Positions 8,010-17,600 of a DNA stretch of 53,670 nt are shown here, one piece after another. The notes beneath the pieces were generated by a model. It had not been told where the DNA came from, made no database searches, and saw nothing but the letters and a program-made list of their open reading frames with translations. Position numbers and translations under genes: made by a program. The first letter of the stretch is position 1. Each line of letters opens with the position of its first letter. The stretch is taken from positions 1 to 53,670 of the forward strand of contig SOET01000031.1 of assembly GCA_021646465.1 (NCBI GenBank). Reading direction: 5' to 3'. The stretch comes from Candidatus Kuenenia hertensis (GTDB taxonomy: Bacteria; Planctomycetota; Brocadiia; Brocadiales; Brocadiaceae).

Positions 8010-10850
8010 ATGGAAACCGGAATAAAGCAAAAAAAAGAAAAAAGAGAAGAGGAAAAATCCTATTCGGCTGTCTTTGCTGCTGTAAGTTTTATCCTTGTCG
8101 CAGTTACCTTATGGGCGGTTGTAAATGAGGTGGTTGACAGACGTCCCTGGAAAAAGTATCAAAGAAAATTTTATCAGTTGGAATATGAAAAAGTAAAGGA
8201 AGAGTACGAAAAGTCACTCGCCCTTTTTGAAAGTCCGGAAGTTCAGGAAAAATATAGGGAAACAACAGATGCGTTAAAGCAAGCCAACGACGCTTTTCTT
8301 GCTCCTGCGGTACAGGCAGAATACAAAAAATTGTCCGCAGAAGAAAAGCGTGTGGAACAAAATGTTGAATCATTGCGATTCCTGTCGGTTGTTGCGAGAA
8401 ATGAAATTATGGAGAAAGAGTATCTCTATGGAAAAACGCAGAACGAGCAAATTAAGGAAGAAATAGAAGCGCTGGAAAAAGAAAACGAAGAATATACCGT
8501 AAAACTGAAAGCGGCTGAAAACCAACTTGTGTTAATCAAGGCAAGGCTTGGGGAACTGAAAGCCGATGTCGTGAAATATACGAATGAAATAGATTCATAC
8601 ACTGCTGGTCTGGAGAATAGTAAAAACTGGCTTAAAAAGCTCGAAACCGCAAAGCCAGGCCTTCAGGTATATCAAACATATTTGGAGGATATAAACGTAG
8701 TTGACCGATGCATGTCGTGTCATGTCGGCATAAACAAATCAGAAAGTGTTTCCGAAGAAGAGCCATACGCAAGACATCCTGACATGCAATTATATCTTGG
8801 GAATCACCCCCCGGAGAAATTTGGCTGTGTTTTATGCCATGAAGGACAATCAAGCGCAACATCGGGTGTGAAAAAGGCACACGGTGAGGTTGAATACTGG
8901 CTTACTCCGTTACAGCACGGTAAGATTGCACAAGCTTCATGCATTAAATGCCATAATGAGGGAAGAGAGGTAAAAGGGGCAGATGTGCTTTGGAGAGGGA
9001 AAAAGTTATTTGAGGAACTTGGTTGTTATGGTTGTCATGATACAAAGGGTTTCGGAGAATATAAAGACAGAATTATCGGGCCAAGTTTGCGCAATATTAA
9101 AAATAAGGTAAAACCGGAATGGATAACGGACTGGATAAAAGATCCAAAGGGATTTCGGCCTACTACCCGAATGCCAAATTTCATGTTGTCAGAGGAAGAA
9201 TCTCGTGCGATAGCAGCATATTTGTGGCAGCATGCAGATGACACAAAGGAAAATTATGGTGAAACTATACAGCTTACTGAAGATGAATACGAACAGGGCG
9301 ATTTTCTTTTTGAACAAATAGGTTGTTTAGCATGCCATAGTTACGAGGAAGACGCTGAAAGAATGTTTGCTCCTAATTTGGCAAGGATTGGTGAAAAAAT
9401 GCTCGATATGTATCTGGTTGAGTGGATTCTTAACCCAAAAGCAAAAGAACCGCTTACAAGAATGCCTAATTTCAGAATTGAAGAAATGAATGCCCGCCTT
9501 ATTGCCGGTTATTTGATGAACAAAACAAAACAGCCTTCTGTCGAGGATGAATTAAAAAATGTTGAATGGCTAACAGACAAAGAAAAGGCGCGTACAGGGG
9601 ACGCATTAATCAAGAGATACGGCTGTTTCGGCTGCCATGAAATTAAAGGCATGGAAGGGATTGGAAAAATAGGCACCGAATTGTCTGACATTGGGTCAAA
9701 ACACATACAATTATTTGATTTTGGTCTTTTGGAAAAAAAGATATTGGGGGAATTTGGGCTAAAGCATTATACGGAAAACGTAGGTGCGGCAAGAAGGGCA
9801 TGGTTGCAGGCGAAGCTGGAGAATCCAAGGCAGTTTGATAAAGGAAAGTATAAAAAGCCGGAAGACCGTCTGAAAATGCCTGACTTTGAATTGTCCGGGG
9901 AACAAATAGAGGCTTTGGTCGTATTGCTTACCGGATTGAAGGAAGAAAAATTGCCTGAGAAATATGTTGCAACATTATCTGAGAGGCAAAAAGCAATCGC
10001 TGAAGGCAAGGGGCTAATAGGAAAATACAATTGTACCGGGTGCCATCAGTTTGATTTGGACAGAGTATATCTTAGCAATGGAACAGAACTTTCTGGTATT
10101 GTAAAAATACAGGAAGAGGACGGTATTTATTTCCAGTTAATGGTGGACAACGAACGTTATGGACATAAAGCAGGAGAGATAGTGTTCGTAGCAGAAGAGG
10201 ATATTGAAAAGCTGGACAAAACAACGGAAATTGAATTGGCAAATTTGATTATCGAATATCATGTAGAGGAAAAAGGTATAATGCCTGAAGAGGCAAGGGT
10301 CTTTACTCCGCCATTGTTATACGGTGAAGGCAAGAAAGTACAGTGTAAATGGGCGTTCGAATTTTTAAAAGAACCGTTTGATCTCAGACCATGGCTTGAT
10401 GTAAAAATGCCATCGTTTGGCATATCAATCGAAGAAGCAACTAATCTTGCCATATTTCTTGCGGCAAAAGATGATGAACGATACCCTTATGATTTCATAG
10501 AAGAAACAAAAAAGGGTTATATAGAAGAGAAGGAAAAAGCATTTCCTGGCTATCTTGAAATGGCAAAGAACCTTTTTGAGTCGGAAGATGTGCATTGTTT
10601 GCAATGCCATATAAGAGGCAATAAAATGCCTGAAGGAGAACCTGCCGATTGGGCGCCGGATCTTATGCTTGCAAAAACAAGACTTAAGCCGGAATGGATC
10701 AAGAGATGGCTTTTAGATCCGCAATCAATACAACCGGGGACAAAAATGCCGAAATTTTTCAGAGAAGGAGAATTTCAGAAATATATTCCTGGTTCACCCG
10801 AAGAACAGGTAGAGGTTATGAAGGACTTTTTGATGAATCTTTGGGAGTAG
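8010..10850 (+). CDS. membrane-anchored octaheme c-type cytochrome
   Basis: This 946-residue protein has an N-terminal membrane helix (residues about 19-42), a long charged coiled-coil region (about 50-215), then eight CXXCH heme sites with cysteines at 234, 273, 311, 339, 439, 539, 675 and 863. Several hemes sit in repeated mono-heme modules of the form G-C-x-x-C-H, followed about 50-60 residues later by W-L-x-x-P-K/R, then R-M-P-x-F as in class I cytochromes. It should face the p-side compartment (anammoxosome lumen if anammox) and accept electrons from the Rieske protein. It closes the operon. The coiled coil between the anchor and the hemes is unusual and may set a distance between membrane and hemes. 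Confidence 0.9.
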   Translation: METGIKQKKEKREEEKSYSAVFAAVSFILVAVTLWAVVNEVVDRRPWKKYQRKFYQLEYEKVKEEYEKSLALFESPEVQEKYRETTDALKQANDAFLAPAVQAEYKKLSAEEKRVEQNVESLRFLSVVARNEIMEKEYLYGKTQNEQIKEEIEALEKENEEYTVKLKAAENQLVLIKARLGELKADVVKYTNEIDSYTAGLENSKNWLKKLETAKPGLQVYQTYLEDINVVDRCMSCHVGINKSESVSEEEPYARHPDMQLYLGNHPPEKFGCVLCHEGQSSATSGVKKAHGEVEYWLTPLQHGKIAQASCIKCHNEGREVKGADVLWRGKKLFEELGCYGCHDTKGFGEYKDRIIGPSLRNIKNKVKPEWITDWIKDPKGFRPTTRMPNFMLSEEESRAIAAYLWQHADDTKENYGETIQLTEDEYEQGDFLFEQIGCLACHSYEEDAERMFAPNLARIGEKMLDMYLVEWILNPKAKEPLTRMPNFRIEEMNARLIAGYLMNKTKQPSVEDELKNVEWLTDKEKARTGDALIKRYGCFGCHEIKGMEGIGKIGTELSDIGSKHIQLFDFGLLEKKILGEFGLKHYTENVGAARRAWLQAKLENPRQFDKGKYKKPEDRLKMPDFELSGEQIEALVVLLTGLKEEKLPEKYVATLSERQKAIAEGKGLIGKYNCTGCHQFDLDRVYLSNGTELSGIVKIQEEDGIYFQLMVDNERYGHKAGEIVFVAEEDIEKLDKTTEIELANLIIEYHVEEKGIMPEEARVFTPPLLYGEGKKVQCKWAFEFLKEPFDLRPWLDVKMPSFGISIEEATNLAIFLAAKDDERYPYDFIEETKKGYIEEKEKAFPGYLEMAKNLFESEDVHCLQCHIRGNKMPEGEPADWAPDLMLAKTRLKPEWIKRWLLDPQSIQPGTKMPKFFREGEFQKYIPGSPEEQVEVMKDFLMNLWE

Positions 10851-10964
10851 AAGCAGTACTTACAACGTTATTGATTACAAAAGAGGCTGTCTGAAAGTAT
10901 TTGACGATAGCGAAAGGGTTTTTATTCATTAGAATGGTAAAGAATTTTTTTGGGGAGGAATGTG

Positions 10965-11498
10965 ATGAATTTCTTATTGGAAATTGCTGCACGTGATTTT
11001 GATTTGACCGATGCAAACAAAGCAGACATAAATAAGTATGCGGAAAAGCTCGAGACCGCTTATGACCGGATTATTCGTTGCAAAGTGGTGGTGGAAGCCC
11101 TCCGGCACCGGGAATACAGAGGGCTTTTGTATAATGTAAAGATTGTTGTGACAATCCCTGGTTCAGAACTTATAGTAAAACGCAAGCCAAACGAAGATTT
11201 CCACCTTGCGGTAAAAGATTCTTTTAATGCAATGCGCAGAAAACTGGAAGATTTTGTTGAGCAGCGGCGTGGCAAGGTAAAACACCATGATGAAATTCCT
11301 CTTGCCCGTATCAGCAATTTATTTCCCGAAGAGGGGTATGGTTTTATTACCTCATCCGATGGGCGGGAGATTTACTTTCACAGGAATAGCGTATTGAACC
11401 ATGATTTTACACGTTTGGAGAAGGGAATGGAAGTGCGTTTTGTTGAAGAAACAGGAGAAAAAGGGCCGCAGGCGAGTTCCGTAACGGTAACGGGATGA
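10965..11498 (+). CDS. HPF/RaiA ribosome-associated domain fused to a cold-shock domain
   Basis: This 177-residue protein has an N-terminal S30AE/RaiA-like domain (residues about 1-100), normally binding the decoding centre of idle ribosomes. The C-terminal cold-shock domain (about 110-177) shows the RNA-binding motifs EGYGFITS and EIYFHRNSV. The ATG at 10965 is preceded by GGGGAGGA at the right distance; a longer frame from TTG 10950 would read through that ribosome binding site and is unlikely. The gene stands alone after the respiratory operon, with the Nudix gene 18 bases downstream. A stress or slow-growth role in ribosome hibernation is likely but is inferred from the domains. Confidence 0.85.
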   Translation: MNFLLEIAARDFDLTDANKADINKYAEKLETAYDRIIRCKVVVEALRHREYRGLLYNVKIVVTIPGSELIVKRKPNEDFHLAVKDSFNAMRRKLEDFVEQRRGKVKHHDEIPLARISNLFPEEGYGFITSSDGREIYFHRNSVLNHDFTRLEKGMEVRFVEETGEKGPQASSVTVTG

Positions 11499-11516
11499 TA
11501 CGTTGATATTCACATC

Positions 11517-12098
11517 ATGAGTAAAAATAATCAGCCGGAATTTTGGGAAAAACAACGAAGCGAGAAAGGACCTGATTTGCATATTGTACAGGTCCGGTAT
11601 GATTGGCTTAAACATCCCAAAAGCATGAAAGAACTGAAAAGATTAATCATAGAAGCAAATGACTGGGTGAATGTTGTCGCAACCACTCCTGAAAATGAAA
11701 TCGTAGTTGTTCGGCAATTTCGATTCGGTGTTGAACGGATTACTACCGAAATACCTGGCGGCATGGTTGATCATGGAGAAAATTCCAAAACAGCGGCAAT
11801 GCGTGAATTGAGAGAAGAAACAGGGTACACCAGCGCAGAATGGCAGTATCTTGGTTCGGTCGAGCCAAATCCCGCCTTTTTAAACAATGTGTGCCATTCA
11901 TGGCATGCGAAAAACGCAATCCAAACTGATGAGATGCATCCGGATGAGGAAGAGGATATTGTGGTTGCAACGCTTACTCTGGAAGAAATACGTCAGGAAA
12001 TTCAAAAAGGCAACTTCAGGCATTCTCTGGCACTTTTAGCGCTCACCAAAATATTTGATTTGTGGAACGGAAGCCTTTATAGTGCAATTATGGCGTGA
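11517..12098 (+). CDS. Nudix hydrolase, ADP-ribose pyrophosphatase-like
   Basis: This 193-residue protein has a complete Nudix box: G82-x5-E88-x7-R96-E97-L98-x-E100-E101-x-G103. The preceding PENEIVVVRQFRFGVERITTEIPGG is typical of the NUDT5/NudF-type ADP-ribose pyrophosphatases. The likely reaction is hydrolysis of a nucleoside diphosphate derivative such as ADP-ribose to AMP plus a phosphorylated moiety; exact substrate is not determined by sequence. It follows the HPF gene by 18 bases and probably shares its transcript. A strong palindrome lies between its end and the convergent protoglobin gene. Confidence 0.85.
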   Translation: MSKNNQPEFWEKQRSEKGPDLHIVQVRYDWLKHPKSMKELKRLIIEANDWVNVVATTPENEIVVVRQFRFGVERITTEIPGGMVDHGENSKTAAMRELREETGYTSAEWQYLGSVEPNPAFLNNVCHSWHAKNAIQTDEMHPDEEEDIVVATLTLEEIRQEIQKGNFRHSLALLALTKIFDLWNGSLYSAIMA

Positions 12099-12211
12099 AT
12101 GTGGAGAAAGATATGCCCTAACATTTTTACGGTAAAATAGAATTACCAAATAGCTGTATATACAAAAATGGACATATCACTTGCAACCTAATGTCATTAA
12201 GTTAAGGAACC

Positions 12212-12244
12212 AACTCTGACAGGGTTTAAAACCCTGTCAGAGTT
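12212..12244. terminator. 32-base palindrome between convergent genes
   Basis: The arms at 12212-12227 and 12229-12244 (AACTCTGACAGGGTTT and its complement) are perfect 16-base inverted repeats around one A. The element lies between the stop of the Nudix gene and the stop of the convergent protoglobin gene, so it can serve as a bidirectional terminator. The CTGACAGGGTTT palindrome is also seen as a dispersed intergenic repeat in other bacteria. Confidence 0.6.
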
Positions 12245-12267
12245 TATCTTTATTGCACTGAAGTACA

Positions 12268-12927
12268 TTACATCCATGGCGCTAAATAATCAATATGATA
12301 CACATCGATTATCAACCAAAACAGCTTTGTCCAGGCGCTCGTAAATTTTTGCAGCTTTTCAGGTTCGTTTTTATACGCTTCCGCTAAAAGGTTAAACAAA
12401 TATTGATGGATATAACCCCAGAGAGCCAGGTTTAACCTCATTGGTATATACAAATCCTCATTTCCAAAAATCGGCACGTGTACTGCACCAACCCATCTCA
12501 CATAATTCCAGAACTCTTCGTCCCATTTGCATTCAACAATCTTCAGGATAAAGATTTTCTGCCTTGCCCTTCGAACCTTTACATACTCATCGGATATCTT
12601 GCCTGTCTCATCCATAAACCATTGTGATAGCCATGGATCATTGATTAGTTTTTCCCAGTAGATATGATCAAGAATTTTTTCCAGGTGTGGCGCTACAAAT
12701 TCCTCAACTGATTGCTTAATTGCCTCTGTATCTTTGTCGGTAAAATTCAAGCAATTCGACATATACTCAAAACGTTTCATTATGTCCATGCTTGTATCCC
12801 TATAAATGTTCCAGGGTTTGTTGAATGCCGGAACATCTAAAATAGGAATAGATTTGCCCGTTGATTTCTTATTTTTCGCTTCCATCGGAAAAGTTTTCAT
12901 CCACGCCTCTGCCATTGCTGTTGCCAT
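12268..12927 (-). CDS. protoglobin-like single-domain heme globin
   Basis: This 219-residue protein resembles archaeal protoglobins and the globin part of globin-coupled sensors: a Z-helix-like N-terminal extension, then FTDKDTEAIKQS, VAPHLEKILDHIY and RWVGAVHVPIFG, where H150 is the probable proximal heme ligand, and a C-terminal helix pair. There is no signalling domain, so it should bind a diatomic gas (O2, NO or CO) rather than act as a one-protein sensor. AGGAG lies about 13 bases before the start. A near-consensus sigma-54 promoter lies 150 bases upstream (13077-13093). In an NO-using or nitrite-using organism NO binding is an obvious possibility, but this is inference. Confidence 0.85.
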   Translation of the reverse strand: MATAMAEAWMKTFPMEAKNKKSTGKSIPILDVPAFNKPWNIYRDTSMDIMKRFEYMSNCLNFTDKDTEAIKQSVEEFVAPHLEKILDHIYWEKLINDPWLSQWFMDETGKISDEYVKVRRARQKIFILKIVECKWDEEFWNYVRWVGAVHVPIFGNEDLYIPMRLNLALWGYIHQYLFNLLAEAYKNEPEKLQKFTSAWTKLFWLIIDVYHIDYLAPWM

Positions 12928-13076
12928 TTATATTACGCTCCTTACAACTAAGTTCACAAAATAAATATTCCAAAATAATGCAAAACACTAAAAAACTCTT
13001 TTCTATTCTTTTTCCTTCATGCCTCCTTCTTATCACAAAATTTTCACGTTCTCCCTAATTTTACCCTTTTGTAGTT

Positions 13077-13093
13077 AGCAAGCGTTGTGCCAA
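13077..13093 (-). promoter_or_regulatory. sigma-54 (-24/-12) promoter of the protoglobin gene
   Basis: Read on the minus strand, the site is TTGGCACAACGCTTGCT. GG falls at 13091-13090 and GC at 13079-13078, the exact 12-base step of sigma-54 promoters, with GGCAC and TTGC both intact. It differs from the consensus only at the base after GGCAC. It points toward the protoglobin start at 12927, giving a leader of about 140 bases. A near copy lies at 29992-30009. Confidence 0.75.
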
Positions 13094-13404
13094 AAAAATC
13101 TCATATTTTATTGTTTTTGTAACTAATTATTATGCAAAGGGTTATGGTTGTGGTTGCTTTTGATGAAGTACATTGATTATATTTCAATACATAGAAAAAA
13201 ATAGGTTAACAGAAAATTTTTCGGAGATGTCTTTAAAACGCAAAAAATGGAACGAAATAATTTCGTTATCATAGATAAATTCAATATGCTTTTGCTAATT
13301 AGTATCTTTCCGGGAAAAAAATTCATAATGATGCAAGTTACAGAAAATTAAAAAGAAACCTTTTAAAAACCGGCCCTCTTTATTCGTTATACAATAATCC
13401 ATCC

Positions 13405-13432
13405 TTGATCTTTTTTTATTCTGAGATATAAT
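13405..13432 (+). promoter_or_regulatory. proC: sigma-70-type promoter of proC
   Basis: TTGATC at 13405-13410, a 16-base spacer and a perfect TATAAT at 13427-13432. The predicted transcript would begin near 13439, which favours the ATG at 13479 over the one at 13449. Confidence 0.55.
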
Positions 13433-13478
13433 CCAGCAGAAGATATTAATGAAAACAAATTACGTCAGGAAACGCATA

Positions 13479-14294
13479 ATGTTAAATGAAAAGATAGGTT
13501 TTATTGGCGGCGGCAAGATGGCAGAGGCGCTTTGCAAAGGCATTATTAATGCCGGCCTTAGTAATAGCAATAATATGATGGTAAGCGATGTCATTGCTGA
13601 ACGATGCCGTCTCTTAAATAAAGAAACTGGCATACAAACCACCCAAAACAATCACGATATTGCTGCTTTTGCAGACGTTATTATTCTCGCGGTAAAGCCG
13701 CAAATTATCGGAAAAGCTCTTACAGATATTAAAAATGATATAACTCCCCGCCATTTAATCATATCAATTGCCGCTGGCATTCCCATACATTTTATTGAAT
13801 CAAAACTCCGGGAAAACGTCCGTGTTATAAGGGTTATGCCTAATACACCATGTCTGATCGCTTCTTCTGCAACTGCCTTTGCATTGGGAACACACGCAAC
13901 AGAAAGTGACGGAACACTGGCATACAACATATTTAATGCTGTCGGAAAAGTTTTCCAGCTTGAAGAAAAATATCTGGACGCCGTAACGGGAGTAAGCGGG
14001 AGCGGGCCTGCCTATGTGTATATGTTTATTGAAGCATTGTCAGATGGAGGCGTAAAAATGGGGCTTCCAAGAGAAATAGCAACTACCCTTGCAGCGCAGA
14101 CAGTACTGGGCGCAGCGAAAATGGTGCTGGAAACCGGGCAACACCCCGCACAACTAAAAGATGCCGTTACTTCACCCGCAGGAACAACTATTGACGGAAT
14201 AAGCAAATTAGAAGATGGCGGATTACGCGCCACCGTTATAAATGCAGTAGAATCCGCCGCTTTAAAATCTAAAAAATTGGGAGAACTTTTATAA
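13479..14294 (+). CDS. proC: pyrroline-5-carboxylate reductase
   Basis: This 271-residue enzyme makes proline from pyrroline-5-carboxylate with NAD(P)H. The N-terminal Rossmann motif is IGFIGGGKMAEAL, followed by the family block VIRVMPNTPCLI and the C-terminal signature DAVTSPAGTTIDGI. The length is normal. An in-frame ATG at 13449 would add 10 residues, but CAGGA lies 8 bases before ATG 13479 and the likely promoter ends at 13432, so I prefer 13479. The gene abuts the transketolase gene directly, so the two are cotranscribed. Confidence 0.93.
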   Translation: MLNEKIGFIGGGKMAEALCKGIINAGLSNSNNMMVSDVIAERCRLLNKETGIQTTQNNHDIAAFADVIILAVKPQIIGKALTDIKNDITPRHLIISIAAGIPIHFIESKLRENVRVIRVMPNTPCLIASSATAFALGTHATESDGTLAYNIFNAVGKVFQLEEKYLDAVTGVSGSGPAYVYMFIEALSDGGVKMGLPREIATTLAAQTVLGAAKMVLETGQHPAQLKDAVTSPAGTTIDGISKLEDGGLRATVINAVESAALKSKKLGELL

Positions 14295-16307
14295 ATGGAA
14301 ATAAGCGCTATACGAAAAGAAAAAACTGAACTTGCGGTCAATACATTAAAAATGCTTTCTGCTGATGCTGTTGAAAAGGCTCAATCAGGACACCCCGGAT
14401 TACCAATGGGATTCTCAGACATTGCTTTTGTTCTCTGGATGCAGTTTTTGAAGTTTAACCCAAAGGACCCGAACTGGCCTAACCGGGACAGGTTTATCCT
14501 TTCCGCAGGTCACGGTTCTATGCTGCTTTATTCTTTATTGCATCTTTTTGAATATGATCTATCCCTGGATGAGATAAAACAATTTCGACAACTGAACAGC
14601 AAAACCCCGGGACACCCGGAATACGGCCACACACCCGGTGTGGAAGTTACTACAGGCCCTTTGGGACAAGGTTTTGCGAATGGTGTTGGAATGGCAATCG
14701 CCGAGCGGCTATTTGCGGAACGGTTTAATCAAAATGGCAACAAAATTATTGATCATACCATTTACGGAGTGGTAAGCGACGGCGATCTGATGGAGGGGAT
14801 TTCCTCTGAAGCGGCTTCCATTGCAGGCCATCTTGGACTTTCCAACATCATCTATATTTACGACAATAATCACATTACAATAGAAGGAAACACCTCCCTC
14901 GCTTTCACTGAAGACGTGGCGAAACGTTTTGAAGCGTATTCCTGGAAGGTTTTTAAAATTGACGGACACAATCATAATGAAATTGCAGAGGCCATACAAG
15001 CCGCACAGAATGAGAAAGAAAAACCATCGCTTATTATTGCAACAACACATATTGGAAAAGGGAGCCCGAATAAACAGGATACTGCGGGTGTTCACGGAGA
15101 ACCTTTGGGGAATAAAGAACTTGAATTGACAAAAGAAAATATCGGCTGGCCAAAAACACCTGCTTTTTACATTCCGGATGAAGTAAAACAATTATGTGCA
15201 GACCGGGTAAAAGAGCTAAAAGAAGTTTATGAGAATTGGCAAAATACCTTTCATGCCCGCGTAAAAGAAGATCAGAATTTTTCCAACGAGTGGAATGCTT
15301 ACATGAAAAAAGAAATTCCTGGCGGCCTTGAATCGAAACTACTCGAAACTATCAAAAAAGATTCCATAGCTACCAGGGCTGCCTCCGGAGAAATGATGCA
15401 GGTAATCGCACAGCACTTGCCCTCTCTCATCGGAGGCTCTGCTGATCTTCATCCTTCCACCAAAACATTCATTAAGGGATCACCTGCCCTCAGCAAAAAC
15501 TCCTTCGAAGGGAAAAATATTCATTTCGGAATAAGAGAGCACGCCATGGGCGCCATACTCAACGGAATGGCCCTTTATGGAGGCATTATTCCCCATGGTT
15601 CCACATTTCTTACCTTCTCAGATTACATGAGGCCATCCATCCGGCTTGCCACATTAATGAAACTTCAGGTAATTTACGTATTTACGCATGACAGCATATT
15701 TCTCGGCGAAGACGGCCCTACTCATCAGCCAATTGAACATGTACCCTCGTTGCGGCTGATACCAAATCTGCTGGTAATACGGCCATCGGACGCGACCGAA
15801 ACTGCATCGGCATGGGTGGCAGCACTCAACCATAAAAACGGACCTACAGCACTAATACTTACGCGGCAAAACCTTCCGGTAATTAATCGTTCTTTATATG
15901 CTTCTTCGGAAGGGTTAAAACATGGTGCATACATATTAAAAGATTCCTCGGGCACTCCTGACATAATTCTTATGGCATCGGGGTCTGAGGTATCGATAGC
16001 ACTTGAAGCCACTTTAAAATTGCAGGAAAAGGGCATCGCCTCCCGACTCGTAAGCTTCCCTTGTTTTGAATTATTCAGGGCAAATTCAGATTCATACAAA
16101 AACAATATTTTACCCTCATCGTGTACCAAACGTGTCGCCATTGAAGCCGCGGCAAAGGGGAGTTGGTACGAATTTGTGGGTCTCGACGGCCTTATCATCG
16201 GAATTGACCAATTTGGAGCATCTGCCCCTGCAAAGACTTTAGCAGAATATTTTGGATTTACCTCACAAAATATTCTCAATGAAATCGGGAAAAAGTGGGG
16301 CATATAA
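14295..16307 (+). CDS. tkt: transketolase
   Basis: This 670-residue enzyme transfers two-carbon units between sugar phosphates in the pentose phosphate and Calvin-type pathways, using thiamine diphosphate. The TPP motif appears as [14 protein letters not shown]...YDNN. The early active-site block [15 protein letters not shown], the TTGPLGQG loop and the later [12 protein letters not shown] block are intact. The length is normal. It begins with the base after the proC stop codon, a direct junction. No other sugar phosphate genes are adjacent. Confidence 0.95.
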   Translation: MEISAIRKEKTELAVNTLKMLSADAVEKAQSGHPGLPMGFSDIAFVLWMQFLKFNPKDPNWPNRDRFILSAGHGSMLLYSLLHLFEYDLSLDEIKQFRQLNSKTPGHPEYGHTPGVEVTTGPLGQGFANGVGMAIAERLFAERFNQNGNKIIDHTIYGVVSDGDLMEGISSEAASIAGHLGLSNIIYIYDNNHITIEGNTSLAFTEDVAKRFEAYSWKVFKIDGHNHNEIAEAIQAAQNEKEKPSLIIATTHIGKGSPNKQDTAGVHGEPLGNKELELTKENIGWPKTPAFYIPDEVKQLCADRVKELKEVYENWQNTFHARVKEDQNFSNEWNAYMKKEIPGGLESKLLETIKKDSIATRAASGEMMQVIAQHLPSLIGGSADLHPSTKTFIKGSPALSKNSFEGKNIHFGIREHAMGAILNGMALYGGIIPHGSTFLTFSDYMRPSIRLATLMKLQVIYVFTHDSIFLGEDGPTHQPIEHVPSLRLIPNLLVIRPSDATETASAWVAALNHKNGPTALILTRQNLPVINRSLYASSEGLKHGAYILKDSSGTPDIILMASGSEVSIALEATLKLQEKGIASRLVSFPCFELFRANSDSYKNNILPSSCTKRVAIEAAAKGSWYEFVGLDGLIIGIDQFGASAPAKTLAEYFGFTSQNILNEIGKKWGI

Positions 16308-16480
16308 TTTCGGGTGGTGAATATATGATGCATGATATACAACGCAGAATAACTTTATGACAGCGATAGGCATTGGTCTCAAGCATTACGCATCATGCAA
16401 CATCGAACAATTATTTAACCCCATGGTACTTTTTCTTTAGCAGCGGCACTTATATAAAAACTCAATATCTTTGATATTGA

Positions 16481-17470
16481 TTATTTTGGTATGAATTCTA
16501 CCAGAGAAAACCATTTCCTGGGATCGGTGAACCATCTGTTGATTTTCAGGCTGGCCCCTTCCGCCAGTGTTTCTATACTTTTTTGTGTAAACTTTCGGGA
16601 GACCTCTGTATGAATAGTTTCCCCCTTTTCCATTTCAATCGTTAAATCCAGATCTCTTATTTCCACGGAAACATCGCGGTTTGCCTTTAAGTGCATTTCT
16701 ATCTGTTCTTTTTCAGCATTTAAAAAGGCGATATGGTCAAAATGGTCAGGATTAAAATCGGCGTTAAGTTCACGGTTTACGACATTGAGACTGTTTTTGT
16801 TAAATTCACTCGTTACCCCCTGCGTGTCATTATAGGCGCGTTCAATCATTTCTTTTGCCTTCAGCATGTCAAAACCAAGCAGAAAACGGTCGTTTTTTTC
16901 CATTAAGGAAGATATGTTTTTCATGAAATGAATGCCTTCCTTTTCAGTTAAATTACCAATGGTGCTGCCTAAAAAAGTAAAAAATCTATTGTCCAACGTG
17001 GGAAGTTTTTCGAGGTGCTTTGTAAAATCAGCAACGATGCCCGTTACCTTCAGATCGGGGTATACCTCCAATAATTCTTCAGAGGCGTCAATTAATGCCG
17101 ATTCACTGACATCAACTGGCATATAGCGGATGTCCGAAAGATTTGCCTCATCGGTGGCGTTCAGCAGTATTTTTATCTTCCAGTTAGCACCCGACCCAAG
17201 TTCTATTATATCCCCCTTTTGAAATTCTTCCATAATTTCAGGTGCAGATTCCTTCAGGATCGACAATTCGGTACGTGTCAAATAATATTCCGGCAGTTTG
17301 CAGATCTTTTCAAACAGAGTGGAGCCATAGGCGTCGTAAAAATATTTGCTTGATATGTATTTCTGTGGTGCTGTTAATCCTTCCCGGATGTGTTCCTTCA
17401 AATCACATGAATACGTATCGATTGTGTAACTGATAATTTCTAATCGGTCAGGATAGGCGGTATAATGCAT
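16481..17470 (-). CDS. egtD: L-histidine N-alpha-methyltransferase (EgtD-like)
   Basis: This 329-residue protein matches the EgtD/DUF2260 methyltransferases: FYDAYGSTLFEKICKLPEYYLTRTE near residues 45-70, the SAM motif DIIELGSGANWK, and MPVDVSESAL. The known reaction is trimethylation of histidine to hercynine, the first step of ergothioneine synthesis. EgtB, EgtC or EgtE homologues are not present in the window, so the product may be hercynine alone, another methylated amino acid, or the partner genes may lie elsewhere. The gene is monocistronic here; a GC-rich hairpin repeat lies upstream of its start. Confidence 0.85.
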   Translation of the reverse strand: MHYTAYPDRLEIISYTIDTYSCDLKEHIREGLTAPQKYISSKYFYDAYGSTLFEKICKLPEYYLTRTELSILKESAPEIMEEFQKGDIIELGSGANWKIKILLNATDEANLSDIRYMPVDVSESALIDASEELLEVYPDLKVTGIVADFTKHLEKLPTLDNRFFTFLGSTIGNLTEKEGIHFMKNISSLMEKNDRFLLGFDMLKAKEMIERAYNDTQGVTSEFNKNSLNVVNRELNADFNPDHFDHIAFLNAEKEQIEMHLKANRDVSVEIRDLDLTIEMEKGETIHTEVSRKFTQKSIETLAEGASLKINRWFTDPRKWFSLVEFIPK

Positions 17471-17600
17471 GTTTAAGAATCCTTTCTGCTGTCAGATATT
17501 GTATACAAAGTAGTTTGACAATCTCCTTTTTTAAGTAAAAGTAATAAAGTTACATACCGTAATGTTTAATTTAATGTTTAAGACTTTCAAACTTTTCTCC

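Larger units (their letters stand above)
12928..13478. other. divergent intergenic region between protoglobin and proC
   Basis: About 550 bases without a gene. It contains the sigma-54 promoter for the protoglobin gene and a sigma-70-type promoter for proC, listed separately. The rest is AT-rich; I see no RNA gene or large repeat. Confidence 0.5.
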
